Positions 8,917-18,043 of a DNA stretch of 64,000 nucleotides are shown piece after piece (position 1 is the stretch's first letter; each line of letters opens with the position of its first letter). Origin of the DNA: Geodermatophilus africanus (lineage in GTDB: Bacteria; Actinomycetota; Actinomycetes; Mycobacteriales; Geodermatophilaceae); assembly GCF_900107105.1 (NCBI RefSeq), contig NZ_FNOT01000011.1, positions 112,888 to 176,887 of the forward strand. The letters run 5' to 3'. Position numbers and translations under genes: made by a program. Below the pieces are notes generated by a model, which saw only the letters and a list, made by a program, of their open reading frames with translations, was not told the DNA's origin and did not search any database.

Positions 8917-9993
8917 ATGGTCGAGGACGCTGCACCGCTGGTCGGTGGGACGGACGGGGAGCTGCTCGCCGGGGGCCGGACCTCGCCCGGCGTGGTCCGC
9001 ATCGGGAACGCGGTGCACCGCCCGGTCCGCCGGTGGACGACGACGGTGCACGCGGTGCTGCGGCACCTGGAACGGGCGGGGTTCACCGGGGCGCCCCGGG
9101 TGCTCGGGTTCGACGACGCGGGGCGGGAGGTGCTCACCTATCTGGAGGGGGAGACGGCCGGTGAGGCGCCCTGGCCGGCGTGGGTGTCCGCCGACGACGC
9201 CCTGACGCAGGTCGGCTCCTGGCTGCGTCGGCTGCACGACGCGACGGTCGGCTTCGTGCCACCGCCGGAGGCGGTGTGGTTCGCCGGCCGGCCCTGGCGA
9301 CCGGGTCTGGTCATCGGCCACCACGACGCGGCGCCGTACAACGCGGTCTGGCGGCGGGGACGGCTGGTCGGCTTCGTGGACTGGGACGTCGCGGGGCCGT
9401 CGTCGCGGGAGTTCGACCTGGCGTACTCGGCTCTGATGTGGGTGCCGCTGCTCGCCCCGGGATCCGCGTGGCCGGTCGCGTCCCGCCCAGTGGCGGAGCG
9501 GTACCGGCGCCTGCACCTGTTGCTGGACGCCTACGGGTACGACGAGGACCGCTCCGCGCTGCGGCAGGCCGTGCCCGCGCGTGCCCGGAGGAATGCCGAG
9601 GTGACCCGTCGGCTCGCCGACAGCGGCGACCCGGTGTTCCGGGCGCTCCGTGGCCAGGCCGCCGACCTGGACCGGTCCGCGCAGCAGGTCGACGAGCTCC
9701 CGGAGTCCTTCTGGCGGCGACCCGCAGCCGACCCCGGACCTCGACCGCAGGAGTCACCTGGGGGCGAAGCCGGGGGCGGGGTGGGTAGCCTCTCGGCTCC
9801 GGATTTGATCGCGACCGCCTCCGAGACCCCGTCCCGGAACGGCCTGCTACGGGTTGGTGCCGTGCTCGCCCGGCGACCGGCTCGCCTCCTCGACAGCGAG
9901 GGCGAACTGCGTGGTGACGCCGCCCTGCCAGCCGACCAGGCCGGGTGTCCCGGAACGCCCACCACGGGACACCGCCTCAGTCGGCCGTCATGA
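8917..9993 (+). CDS. phosphotransferase (APH/aminoglycoside kinase-like fold)
   Basis: A 358-residue protein with the phosphotransferase (APH) fold: GHHDAAPYNAVW holds the catalytic-loop Asp and Asn, and VDWDVAGPSSREFDLAYS the metal-binding Asp. APH-like kinases phosphorylate small hydroxylated molecules, including antibiotics and sugars; the substrate here is unknown. The ATG at 8917 has AGGAAG about 10 nt upstream. The last 80 residues after FWRRPAADPG have no recognisable fold and odd composition, so the true domain end may have been lost and the frame reads on into non-coding sequence. Confidence 0.75.
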   Translation: MVEDAAPLVGGTDGELLAGGRTSPGVVRIGNAVHRPVRRWTTTVHAVLRHLERAGFTGAPRVLGFDDAGREVLTYLEGETAGEAPWPAWVSADDALTQVGSWLRRLHDATVGFVPPPEAVWFAGRPWRPGLVIGHHDAAPYNAVWRRGRLVGFVDWDVAGPSSREFDLAYSALMWVPLLAPGSAWPVASRPVAERYRRLHLLLDAYGYDEDRSALRQAVPARARRNAEVTRRLADSGDPVFRALRGQAADLDRSAQQVDELPESFWRRPAADPGPRPQESPGGEAGGGVGSLSAPDLIATASETPSRNGLLRVGAVLARRPARLLDSEGELRGDAALPADQAGCPGTPTTGHRLSRPS

Positions 9994-10031
9994 GCGGCAG
10001 GATCACCCCCTCGAGCCGGTGCGATCACCGC

Positions 10032-10217
10032 TCAGGTCTCCGACAGCTGTAGGCGCCCGTCGACGTGGGTGACGAGGTACCGGTGCTCACTGGCGGACCA
10101 GGCACTGCCTCGGGACGAGCTGGCAGCCGCCCACCGACAGCCCCGTTCCAGGACGGTCTCCGCCGACTGCCGGCCGATCTCGATCCGGTGCTCGACCGGG
10201 ACGGCGGTCCATCTCAT
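10032..10217 (-). CDS. small hypothetical protein (61 aa)
   Basis: A small ORF whose frame has the GC-rich third positions typical of this genome. The product is basic and soluble, with a plausible folded core (WTAVPVEHRIEIGRQ at the start, HRYLVTHVDGRLQL near the end). The ATG at 10217 is used; a longer form would begin at 10277. I do not recognise a family. It lies between the phosphotransferase and the EamA transporter, on the opposite strand to both. Confidence 0.45.
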   Translation of the reverse strand: MRWTAVPVEHRIEIGRQSAETVLERGCRWAAASSSRGSAWSASEHRYLVTHVDGRLQLSET

Positions 10218-10386
10218 GAGGCGGCTGCGGCGTGGCTCGATCGGCCCCCGTAGCCGGCCTGTGCATCGCCTGGCCACAGGACGTCGAACACCGGCTCACG
10301 GTGCGAACGGGGCGGCAGGTCGGGGCGCCCCAGGGGGAGCGGAGGACGGTGGCCGGTGCTCGGCTCGGCGTCGTCAGACTGGGCCG

Positions 10387-11286
10387 ATGACGGGGACGAC
10401 CTCGCGGGTCCAGACGCTGGGTGGGCCGGCGCTGTTCGTCCTGCTGTGGAGCACCGGCTTCGTCGGCGCCAAGTACGGGCTGCCCTACGCCGAGCCGTTC
10501 ACCTTCCTGAGCCTGCGGCTGGGTGTCGCCGCCGTCCTGCTCGCCGTCCTGGCCGTCGCGCTGGGCTCGGCGGGCATGGCCTCCCGCCGGCAGTACGGCC
10601 ACGCCTCGGTGGCCGGGCTGCTGCTGCACGGCGGCTACCTGGGCGGCGTCTTCTACGGCATCTCGCTGGGGGTGCCCGCGGGGGTGTCGGCGGTGGTCGT
10701 CAGCCTGCAGCCGGTGCTCACCGCCGTCCTCGCCGCGCGGGTGCTCGGCGAGCGGCCCACGGCGCCCCAGTGGCTCGGGCTCTCGCTCGGCGTCGGAGGC
10801 GTCGCACTGGTCGTCGGCCCGGGCATCGCCGACGCCGGCTCGACGGGGCCGCTGCCGGTGGCCGGTGTCGTCGCGTGCCTGGTGGCACTCGCCTCGGGGA
10901 CGCTCGGCACCGTCTACCAGAAGCGGCACGGCGACCGCATCCCGCTGGTCTGGGGGACGGCGGTGCAGTACGCGGCGGCCGCGGCCGTGCTGCTGGGGGT
11001 CGCGGGAGCGAGCGAGGACCTAGCGATCCGGTGGACCGCCGAGTTCACCGCCGCCTTCGTCTGGCTGGTGCTGGTCCTGTCCATCGGCGCCGTCCTGCTG
11101 CTGCTCCTGCTTCTGCGCCGGGGCACGGCCGCGGGCGTCTCCAGCCTCTACTACCTCGTGCCGGTGGCCACCGCCGTGGAGGCGTACCTGCTCTTCGGCG
11201 AGCGGGTCAGCGGACTGTCGCTCGTGGGGATCGGGGTGACCGCTCTCGGCGTCGCGCTGGTGGTGGCGCCACCGCGGGAGCGGTGA
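10387..11286 (+). CDS. EamA/DMT-superfamily transporter
   Basis: A 299-residue integral membrane protein with two EamA repeats and about ten hydrophobic segments. The first repeat opens with FVLLWSTGFVGAKYGLPYAEPFTFLSLRLG and carries GVPAGVSAVVVSLQPVLTAVLAA. The second ends with the SLYYLVPVATAVEAYLLFGER signature. Drug/metabolite transporters of this type export amino acids or other metabolites; the substrate is unknown. The ATG at 10387 gives the normal N-terminus, and longer in-frame starts upstream add a charged non-conserved tail. Confidence 0.88.
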   Translation: MTGTTSRVQTLGGPALFVLLWSTGFVGAKYGLPYAEPFTFLSLRLGVAAVLLAVLAVALGSAGMASRRQYGHASVAGLLLHGGYLGGVFYGISLGVPAGVSAVVVSLQPVLTAVLAARVLGERPTAPQWLGLSLGVGGVALVVGPGIADAGSTGPLPVAGVVACLVALASGTLGTVYQKRHGDRIPLVWGTAVQYAAAAAVLLGVAGASEDLAIRWTAEFTAAFVWLVLVLSIGAVLLLLLLLRRGTAAGVSSLYYLVPVATAVEAYLLFGERVSGLSLVGIGVTALGVALVVAPPRER

Positions 11287-11321
11287 CGCGCGACCACCAG
11301 GTCGGTCCGCAGGACGGGTCC

Positions 11322-12953
11322 TCAGTCCTCCAGCACCCACACCGCGCTGTTCGGCGGCAGCGCCACCGTGCCGCCGGAACGCCGCACCGCCGCGGTGGAG
11401 GCGAGCAGCACCTGGCCCGGACAGCCGGCGAGCACCGTCTCGCCGCCCATGTTGACGACGCAGCGCACCACCTCACCGTCGCCGACCGAGCGGATGGTCA
11501 GCACGTCGCCGCGGGTGGTGACCGTCGCCGAGCCCGAGGCGAACGCCGGGTGCGCCCTGCGCAGCGCCAGCGCCCGGCGGTGCAGGGTCAGCGTGGACCC
11601 GCCCTGGCCGGTCTGCACCGAGACCGCGTAGCGGCTCCAGTCGGCGGGGATGGGCAGCCACGGCTCGGCCGATCCGTCGGGGGAGAAGCCGACGCCCTCG
11701 CTGGGGTTCCACGGCATCGGCACGCGGCAGCCGTCGCGGCCGGCGCGGGCGCCGCCGCTGCGGTGGAAGATCGGGTCCTGCTTGGCCTCGTCGGGTACGT
11801 GCGCCTGCGGCAGGCCCAGCTCGTCACCCGCGTAGAGGTAGGCCGAGCCCGGCAGCGCCAGCGTCAGCAGCGCCGCGGCGCGCGCCCGGGCGGCGCCGAC
11901 CTCGCCGCCGCCGAAGCGGGTGACCTGCCGCTCCTTGTCGTGGTTGCCCAGCACCCACGACACCGGCGCGCCGACCTGCCCGTAGGCGTCCAGCGCGCTG
12001 GAGATGGCCTCGGCGAACGGCGCGACCGCCCACGGTGACTTCAGCAGCCGGAACGACAGCGACTGGTGCAGCTCGTCGGGCCGGGAGTAGAGCGCGACCT
12101 GCTCGAGGTCGGCCAGGCAGACCTCGCCGACCAGCATGGTGTCGGGGTACTCGTCGCAGATCGACCGCCAGCGCCGCCACACGTCGTGCACCTCGGGCTG
12201 GTTCCAGGTCATCGCCTGCTCGGGGCCGTGGCCGAACAGCGTGGGGGAGTAGGCGCCCGGGTTGTCCCGCAGGCCGGCGTCCTTGTACAGGCCGTAGGCC
12301 ACGTCGACGCGGAACCCGCTCACCCCGCGGTCGAGCCAGAAGCGCAGCGTCCGCTCGAAGTCCTCGGCCACGACCGGGTCGCGCCAGTTGAGGTCGGGCT
12401 GCTCCGGGGCGAACAGGTGCAGGTACCAGCGCCCGTCCGGGGTGCGCGACCAGGCCGGCCCGCCGAACAGCGACTGCCAGTTGTTCGGCGGCTCCTCCGA
12501 CGGCGGCGCGAAGTGGTAGCGGGCGGCCTCGGGGGAGTCCGGGTCGGCCAGCGCCGCCTGGAACCACGGGTGCTGGTCCGAGGTGTGGTTGGGGACGACG
12601 TCCAGCACGACCTTCAGGCCGAGCCGGCGGGCGTCGTCCACCAGCGCCTCGAGGTCGGACACGTCGCCGTAGTCGGGGTCCACCGCCCGGTAGTCGACGA
12701 CGTCGTAGCCGCCGTCCGCGCCGCCCGAGGGGTAGTGCGGGTTGATCCACACCGCGTCCACGCCGAGCCAGGAGAGGTAGGGCAGCCGCTGCCGCAGGCC
12801 GCGCAGGTCGCCGATGCCGTCGCCGTCGCTGTCGGCGAACGAGCGCAGGTACACCTGGTAGACGACCGCGTCGCGCCACCAGGGGGCGGGCGCGGCCGCG
12901 GGGGCGACCCGGCGCTGGATCTGGGTCCTCGCGAGGGAGAGGCGGCGTGCCAT
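11322..12953 (-). CDS. GH13 alpha-glucosidase / oligo-1,6-glucosidase
   Basis: A 543-residue glycoside hydrolase family 13 enzyme acting on alpha-linked gluco-oligosaccharides. It starts WWRDAVVYQVYLRSFADSDGDGIGDL. Conserved regions seen are DVVPNHTSDQHPWF (region I), GFRVDVAYG with the Asp nucleophile (about residue 216), LVGEVCLAD with the Glu acid/base (about 272), and GNHDKER with the third acid (about 336). The C-terminal beta domain is present. The ATG at 12953 gives the family-normal start; the frame stays open much further upstream but overlaps intergenic DNA and sdhB. No signal peptide, so it is cytosolic. Confidence 0.92.
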   Translation of the reverse strand: MARRLSLARTQIQRRVAPAAAPAPWWRDAVVYQVYLRSFADSDGDGIGDLRGLRQRLPYLSWLGVDAVWINPHYPSGGADGGYDVVDYRAVDPDYGDVSDLEALVDDARRLGLKVVLDVVPNHTSDQHPWFQAALADPDSPEAARYHFAPPSEEPPNNWQSLFGGPAWSRTPDGRWYLHLFAPEQPDLNWRDPVVAEDFERTLRFWLDRGVSGFRVDVAYGLYKDAGLRDNPGAYSPTLFGHGPEQAMTWNQPEVHDVWRRWRSICDEYPDTMLVGEVCLADLEQVALYSRPDELHQSLSFRLLKSPWAVAPFAEAISSALDAYGQVGAPVSWVLGNHDKERQVTRFGGGEVGAARARAAALLTLALPGSAYLYAGDELGLPQAHVPDEAKQDPIFHRSGGARAGRDGCRVPMPWNPSEGVGFSPDGSAEPWLPIPADWSRYAVSVQTGQGGSTLTLHRRALALRRAHPAFASGSATVTTRGDVLTIRSVGDGEVVRCVVNMGGETVLAGCPGQVLLASTAAVRRSGGTVALPPNSAVWVLED

Positions 12954-13147
12954 GCCGCCACCATCGGCGGAACCGGGGCCGAGGTTGTGCAGCGGATCCC
13001 ACGAAGTGGTGAGGGGGTGCTGGCAGATCCCGCCAACCACCCAGCTCGCCTGTGACGCCCGGGACGGGGGTGGCCGGTGGTCTGCGACCGCGATGGCCCG
13101 GGTACCACGGGACGGCGCAGGACACGCACGTCGATGGGAGACCGACG

Positions 13148-13369
13148 ATGGACACCGACCCTCGCCCCGGTGAGGACGACGTCGACCGCGACGACGCCCA
13201 GGCCCTGAGTCGGGCGACCGGAGGCGGCGACAGCGACGAGCCCGACGCGTCCAGCACCACGGGCACCGGCGAGTCCGACACGTTCGTCGGGCGGGTGGCC
13301 GGCCAGGACGTCGGCTACGCGGGGGAGACCGGGGCCGAGCGCCGGGCCGCCGCCCAGCAGGACGAGTAG
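13148..13369 (+). CDS. small acidic hypothetical protein
   Basis: A 73-residue, strongly acidic, low-complexity protein (many Asp, Glu, Gly, Ser) with a GGGAG-like ribosome-binding site (GATGGGAGACC) before the ATG. Probably disordered; function unknown. It lies divergently from the glucosidase and converges on sdhB across a repeat/terminator-like element. No homologous domain is recognised. Confidence 0.6.
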   Translation: MDTDPRPGEDDVDRDDAQALSRATGGGDSDEPDASSTTGTGESDTFVGRVAGQDVGYAGETGAERRAAAQQDE

Positions 13370-13424
13370 CCCCCGGGCCGGGCCCCGTCCCGGGTCCCGC
13401 CCGGAGCCTGGTGACGTACTGGAA

Positions 13425-13485
13425 CGGCCCCCTCCAGGGCACCGCCCCGAGCGTGCGAGGGGTGGGGAGGAGGGGGTCCTCTTTC
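13425..13485. repeat. interspersed G/C-block repeat, copy 1 (bidirectional terminator-like)
   Basis: A 61-nt element between convergent genes. Read on the minus strand it begins with GGACCCCCTCC and ends with GGAGGGGGCCG, with the core CTCGCACGCTCG between. The ends are complementary and could form a hairpin. It closely matches the element at 30335-30392, which also lies between two convergent genes. Likely a factor-independent terminator that belongs to a repeat family. Confidence 0.6.
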
Positions 13486-14314
13486 AGTCCCGGGGGCGCC
13501 GCCGGATCCTCGACCCGAGCCAGGTGAGCGGGTCGAACCGGCGGTCCACGACCCGCTCCTTGAGCGGGATGATCCCGTTGTCGGTGAGGTGGATGCCCTC
13601 GGGGCACACCTCGGAGCAGCACTTCGTGATGTTGCAGTAGCCGAGGCCGAACTCGTCCTGGGCGGCGTCCCGCCGGTCGACGACGTCGAGCGGGTGCATG
13701 TCGAGCTCGGCCAGCCGGATGAGGAACCGCGGCCCGGCGAAGGCGCGCTTGTTGTCCTCGTGGTCGCGGATCACGTGGCAGGTGTCCTGGCACAGCCAGC
13801 ACTCGATGCACTTGCGGAACTCCTGCGGCCGCTCCACGTCGACCTGCTGCATCCGGTGGTTGCCGTCGGGGTCCCGGGGCCTGGGGGTGAACGCCGGGAC
13901 CTGCGCGGCCTTCTCGTAGTTGTACGAGACGTCGGTGACCAGGTCGCGGATGACCGGGAAGGTCCGCAGCGGGGTGACCGTCACGGTCTCGTCCTCGGCG
14001 AAGGTGCTCATCCGGGTCAGGCACATCAGCCGCGGCCGCCCGTTGACCTCCGCGCTGCAGGACCCGCACTTGCCGGCCTTGCAGTTCCACCGGACGGCGA
14101 GGTCGCCGGCCTGGGTGGCCTGGAGGCGGTGGATCACGTCGAGGACGACCTCGCCCTCGTTCACCCGGACGGTGAAGGTCTGCAGCTCCCCGCCGGAGGC
14201 ATCGCCGCGCCAGACGCGGAACGCGGCGTCGTAGCCGCTCCCGCCCCCGCCACCGGCTCCACCGCCGCGGCCCTCGTCGGTGCCGCCGATGCTCGGTTCC
14301 CCCGGCTCGGTCAC
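13484..14314 (-). CDS. sdhB: succinate dehydrogenase/fumarate reductase iron-sulfur subunit
   Basis: A 276-residue subunit that carries electrons from the flavoprotein to the membrane quinone site. It shows the [2Fe-2S] motif CKAGKCGSC followed by the fourth Cys (LMC), CIECWLCQDTC for the [4Fe-4S] cluster and CNITKCCSEVCPEG for the third cluster. The start is GTG at 14314, which overlaps the sdhA stop as GTGA, so translation is coupled. The first 35 residues are Gly-rich and unlike the conserved fold. Order and sequence resemble the Mycobacterium Sdh1 (Rv0247c-0249c) type. Confidence 0.93.
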   Translation of the reverse strand: MTEPGEPSIGGTDEGRGGGAGGGGGSGYDAAFRVWRGDASGGELQTFTVRVNEGEVVLDVIHRLQATQAGDLAVRWNCKAGKCGSCSAEVNGRPRLMCLTRMSTFAEDETVTVTPLRTFPVIRDLVTDVSYNYEKAAQVPAFTPRPRDPDGNHRMQQVDVERPQEFRKCIECWLCQDTCHVIRDHEDNKRAFAGPRFLIRLAELDMHPLDVVDRRDAAQDEFGLGYCNITKCCSEVCPEGIHLTDNGIIPLKERVVDRRFDPLTWLGSRIRRRPRD

Positions 14315-16107
14315 GGCTGCTCCTCGAAGACCTCGGCCAGCTCCGGCGGCATCTGCGGGAGCGGCTGGCGGGTCAGCGTCACCGTGCCGTCCGGTCCCCG
14401 GGTGCAGACGAGGTTGGTGCGCCCCCAGTCCGGGTCGGTGGCGGGGAAGTCGTCGCGGGTGTGCCCGCCACGGCTCTCCTCACGGGCGAGCGCAGCCCGG
14501 GCGATGCACTCGCTGACCGCCAGCAGGTGCGGCAGGTCCAGCGCCAGGTGCCAGCCGGGGTTGTACTGCCGGTGGCCCTCCACCGACAGCGCCGCCACCC
14601 GCTCCCGGAGGACGGCGATCCGCTCCAGCGCGCGCTCCATCTCCGGTGCGGTGCGGATGATGCCCACCAGGTCGTGCATCGTCTGCTGCAACTCGGACTG
14701 CACCGCGTACGGGTTCTCCCCGCCCTCCCGCTCGAAGGGAGCCAGGGCCGCCCGCGCCGCCTCGGCGAGCATCTCCTCGCGCAGCGCGACCACGCCGGTC
14801 CGCTTGCTGGCGTGCTCGGCGGCGGCCGCACCCGCGCGCCGGCCGAAGACCAGCAGGTCCGACAGCGAGTTGCCGCCCAGCCGGTTGGACCCGTGCATGC
14901 CGCCGGCGACCTCGCCGGCCGCGAAGAGCCCGGGGACCGACGCCGCGGCGGTGTCCGGGTCGACCTCGACGCCGCCCATCACGTAGTGGCAGGTGGGGCC
15001 GACCTCCATCGCCTCGGCGGTGATGTCGACGTCGGCCAGCTCCTTGAACTGGTGGTACATCGACGGCAGCCGCCGGCGGACGTACTCGGCGGGGCGCCGG
15101 CTGGCGATGTCGAGGAAGACCCCGCCGTGCGGCGAGCCGCGGCCGGCCTTGACCTCGCTGTTGATGGCGCGGGCGACCTCGTCGCGGGGCAGCAGCTCGG
15201 GCGGGCGTCGATTGTTCTTCTTGTCGTCGTACCAGCGGTCGGCCTCGTCCTCGGTCTCCGCCGTCTCCTTGCGGAAGAAGTCCGGGATGTAGTCGAACAT
15301 GAACCGGTTGCCGCTGGAGTTCTTCAGCACGCCGCCGTCGCCCCGGACGCTCTCGGTGACCAGGATTCCGCGGACCGACGGCGGCCACACCATCCCGGTG
15401 GGGTGGAACTGGACGAACTCCATGTTCACCAGCCCGGCGCCGGCCGCCAGCGCCAGGGAGTGCCCGTCGCCGGTGTACTCCCACGAGTTCGAGGTGACCT
15501 TGTAGGCCTTGCCGATCCCGCCGGTGGCCAGCACGACCGACGGGGCCTCCCAGGCGACGAATCGGCCCGACTCGCGCCAGTAGCCGAACGCCCCGGTGAT
15601 GCCGTCGGCGTCGGTGAGCAGGCGGGTGACCGTGCACTCCATGTAGACGTCCACGCCGAGCGCGACGGTGCGTTGCTGCAGGGTGCGGATCAGCTCCAGG
15701 CCGGTGCGGTCGCCGACGTGCGCGAGGCGGGCGTAGCGGTGGCCGCCGAAGTCGCGTTGGCTGATCAGCCCGTCGGGGGTGCGGTCGAACAGCGCGCCCC
15801 AGTCCTCCAGCTCGCGCACCCGGTCGGGCGCCTCCTGCGCGTGCAGCTGGGCCATCCGCCAGTGGTTGAGCATCTTCCCGCCGCGCATGGTGTCCCGGAA
15901 GTGCACCCGCCAGTCGTCCTCGGGGTAGGCGTTGCCCATCGCCGCGGCGATCCCGCCCTCGGCCATGACGGTGTGCGCCTTGCCGAGCAGGGACTTGCAG
16001 ACGACGGCCGTGCGGGCGCCTGCCTCGTGCGCGGCGATCGCGGCCCGCAGGCCGGCGCCGCCGGCTCCCACGACCACGACGTCGTACGCGTGCTTCTCGA
16101 ACTCCAT
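14311..16107 (-). CDS. sdhA: succinate dehydrogenase/fumarate reductase flavoprotein subunit
   Basis: A 598-residue flavoprotein that interconverts succinate and fumarate. It has the FAD dinucleotide motif VVVGAGGAGLRAAIAA, the flavinylation segment AHTVMAEGGIAAA with the His that binds FAD covalently, and the substrate loop GGVLKNSSGNRFMF. The ATG at 16107 shares one base with the sdhC stop (TGATG). Its own stop overlaps sdhB. The gene is the centre of a tightly coupled four-gene unit. Confidence 0.95.
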   Translation of the reverse strand: MEFEKHAYDVVVVGAGGAGLRAAIAAHEAGARTAVVCKSLLGKAHTVMAEGGIAAAMGNAYPEDDWRVHFRDTMRGGKMLNHWRMAQLHAQEAPDRVRELEDWGALFDRTPDGLISQRDFGGHRYARLAHVGDRTGLELIRTLQQRTVALGVDVYMECTVTRLLTDADGITGAFGYWRESGRFVAWEAPSVVLATGGIGKAYKVTSNSWEYTGDGHSLALAAGAGLVNMEFVQFHPTGMVWPPSVRGILVTESVRGDGGVLKNSSGNRFMFDYIPDFFRKETAETEDEADRWYDDKKNNRRPPELLPRDEVARAINSEVKAGRGSPHGGVFLDIASRRPAEYVRRRLPSMYHQFKELADVDITAEAMEVGPTCHYVMGGVEVDPDTAAASVPGLFAAGEVAGGMHGSNRLGGNSLSDLLVFGRRAGAAAAEHASKRTGVVALREEMLAEAARAALAPFEREGGENPYAVQSELQQTMHDLVGIIRTAPEMERALERIAVLRERVAALSVEGHRQYNPGWHLALDLPHLLAVSECIARAALAREESRGGHTRDDFPATDPDWGRTNLVCTRGPDGTVTLTRQPLPQMPPELAEVFEEQP

Positions 16108-16934
16108 CAGAAGAACCTCAAGTCGGAGATCGTGCCGGTGGCCAGCAGGAACACGTAGAGGTCGGCGAGCGCCACGCTGGCCAGCGAGGCCCACGCGTAC
16201 TGCATGTGGCGGGCGTTGAGCCGGGAGACGACGGTCCAGAAGCGGTAGCGCACCGGGTGCCGGGAGAAGGAGTTGAGCCGGCCGCCGACGATGTGCCGGC
16301 ACGAGTGGCACGACAGCGAGTAGAGGAACAGCAGGACCGCGTTGACCAGCAGGATCGCCGTGCCCAGCCCCATGTGCCCCCACTCGCCGGTCTCGTCGCG
16401 GAACGCGAGGACGGCGTCGTAGAAGAGGATCGCGTTGATGACCAGCGCCGCGTAGAGGAAGTAGCGGTGCACGTTCTGCCCGATGAGGGGGAAGCGCGTC
16501 TCACCGGTGTAGCGCCGGTGCGGCTCCGCGACCGCGCAGGCCGGCGGGGAGAGCCAGAAGGACCGATAGTAGGCCTTCCGGTAGTAGTAGCAGGTCAGCC
16601 GGATGCCCAGCGGGAAGACCAGGATGTAGATCGCCGGGGAGATCCAGTCCGGGCCGGTGAACAGCTTCGGGAAGGTGTCGCCCTCGCAGGCCGTGGTGAG
16701 GCACGGTGAGTAGAACGGCGAGATGTAGGGCTCGGAGAAGTAGTACGCGTTCTGGAACGCCCGGAAGCTCGAATAGACGACGAAGGCCACCAGCGCCAGC
16801 ACGGTCAGCAGCGGCTGCAGCCACCACCGGTCCGTGCGCAGGGTCCGCGCCGCGATGGCCGCCCGGCCCGGGGTCGGCCCTCCGCCGCCGTGGCCCGGGG
16901 AGGTCGCCCCCGTCCCGCGCGAGGCGGTCGTCAC
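16107..16934 (-). CDS. sdhC: succinate dehydrogenase membrane anchor (cytochrome b-type subunit)
   Basis: A 275-residue integral membrane subunit with about five hydrophobic helices. His residues in QNVHRYFLYAALVINAILF and CHSCRHIVGG are candidate haem ligands. It anchors SdhAB and exchanges electrons with menaquinone. It is of the long single-anchor type found in the Rv0249c group, not the SdhC/SdhD pair. The GTG at 16934 overlaps the stop of the preceding small gene as GTGA. A longer open frame upstream is antisense-like Arg-rich sequence and is not used. Confidence 0.88.
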   Translation of the reverse strand: MTTASRGTGATSPGHGGGGPTPGRAAIAARTLRTDRWWLQPLLTVLALVAFVVYSSFRAFQNAYYFSEPYISPFYSPCLTTACEGDTFPKLFTGPDWISPAIYILVFPLGIRLTCYYYRKAYYRSFWLSPPACAVAEPHRRYTGETRFPLIGQNVHRYFLYAALVINAILFYDAVLAFRDETGEWGHMGLGTAILLVNAVLLFLYSLSCHSCRHIVGGRLNSFSRHPVRYRFWTVVSRLNARHMQYAWASLASVALADLYVFLLATGTISDLRFF

Positions 16935-17188
16935 CGGACGGCGCGGCGGTGCTCGCCGGGTCCCGGGTCGTAGCCGTCGTCCCACACGACGGCCGACGAG
17001 CCGGGGACGTCGGGGGCCATGCGTGCCCCGCCGCACAGGAGGGCGAGGTCGTCGCGCAGCCGCGAGACGTCGACCCTGAGCCGGCGAGCGTCCACGGTGT
17101 CCCCGAAGTGCCGGGTGAGCGGGGTGCACGCCGCCTCGAGCTCGTCGACGGCACGGCGGGCCGCCGCCACGTCCTGCTCCAGGGACAT
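16931..17188 (-). CDS. small conserved protein heading the sdh operon (Rv0250c-like)
   Basis: An 85-residue protein starting MSLEQDVAAARRAVDELEAAC and ending in a Gly/Pro/Arg tail. The first half is helical and amphipathic. It is coupled by a GTGA overlap to sdhC. In mycobacteria a small gene of unknown function (Rv0250c) sits in the same place, and I infer that this is its counterpart from position and size. The ATG at 17188 is preceded by a GGAGG-like stretch (CTGGAGGCAGC). Confidence 0.7.
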   Translation of the reverse strand: MSLEQDVAAARRAVDELEAACTPLTRHFGDTVDARRLRVDVSRLRDDLALLCGGARMAPDVPGSSAVVWDDGYDPGPGEHRRAVR

Positions 17189-17310
17189 CGCTGCCTCCAG
17201 GTGCTGGTCACACCGCCGCCGGGGACGGTGCAGCGAAGTCGACCACGGACGCACGGTCGGGCGGAAGGAGTTCGGCAGCGGGCGTTCCGCGCGGCCTAGC
17301 ATCGGCGCTC

Positions 17311-18039
17311 GTGCGGCCCTTCCTCCTGCTGGCCTCGCGGCCCGAGGACGAGGCCGCCGACGACGAGTACGCCGCGTTCCTCCGCGCCACCGGGCTGGAC
17401 GAGCGCCGGCTGCGGCGGATCCGGCTGGAGGCCGCGCCGCTGCCGGAGCTGGACCTCGACGACTACGCCGGGGTCCTCCTCGGCGGCGGGCCGTTCAACT
17501 CCAGCGACCCGGCCGAGGACAAGTCCGCCGTCCAGCACCGGATCGAGGCGGAGCTCTCGCACCTGCTCGACGAGGTCGTCGCCCGGGACCTGCCGTTCCT
17601 CGGCGCCTGCTACGGCATCGGCACGCTCGGTGTCCACCAGGGCGGGGTGGTCGACCGCACCCACGGCGAGCCGGTCTCCTGCGTGCCCGTGACGCTGACC
17701 GACGCCGGCCGGGCCGACCCGCTGCTCGCCGGCGTGCCCGACGTGTTCGACGCGCTGGTCGGGCACAAGGAGGCCTGCCGGGTGCTGCCGCGCTCGGCGG
17801 TGCTGCTGGCCACGTCGGCCGACTGCCCGGTGCAGATGTTCCGGGTCGGCCGCAACGTCTACGCCACCCAGTTCCACCCTGAGCTCGACGTCGCCGGCGT
17901 CGTGACCCGGGTGCGCGTCTACCAGCACGCCGGCTACTTCCCGCCCGCGGAGATGGAGGAGCTCATCGCCCGCGTCAGCCAGGCCGTGGTCACCGAGCCC
18001 AGCCGGCTGCTGGCCACCTTCGTCGCGCGGTACGGCTGA
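17311..18039 (+). CDS. class I glutamine amidotransferase-like protein
   Basis: A 242-residue stand-alone GATase-1 domain. The nucleophile Cys lies in FLGACYGIG and the His-Glu pair in ATQFHPELD, so the catalytic triad is complete. Such proteins hydrolyse glutamine or gamma-glutamyl compounds. The GTG start at 17311 gives MRPFLLLASRPEDE as the first strand. It ends 4 nt before the MFS gene, which in turn overlaps the NhaA fusion gene, so the three are probably one transcript. Confidence 0.85.
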   Translation: MRPFLLLASRPEDEAADDEYAAFLRATGLDERRLRRIRLEAAPLPELDLDDYAGVLLGGGPFNSSDPAEDKSAVQHRIEAELSHLLDEVVARDLPFLGACYGIGTLGVHQGGVVDRTHGEPVSCVPVTLTDAGRADPLLAGVPDVFDALVGHKEACRVLPRSAVLLATSADCPVQMFRVGRNVYATQFHPELDVAGVVTRVRVYQHAGYFPPAEMEELIARVSQAVVTEPSRLLATFVARYG

Positions 18040-18043
18040 GCCG

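Noticed and set aside
9850..9975. Minus-strand short ORF (GTPGLVGWQGGVTTQFALAV)
   Set aside because: It looks slightly protein-like, but there is no ribosome-binding site or family, and it overlaps the 3' tail of the phosphotransferase frame.
14461..16158. Long plus-strand frame antisense to sdhA
   Set aside because: An open frame is expected opposite a GC-rich gene; sdhA is unambiguous.
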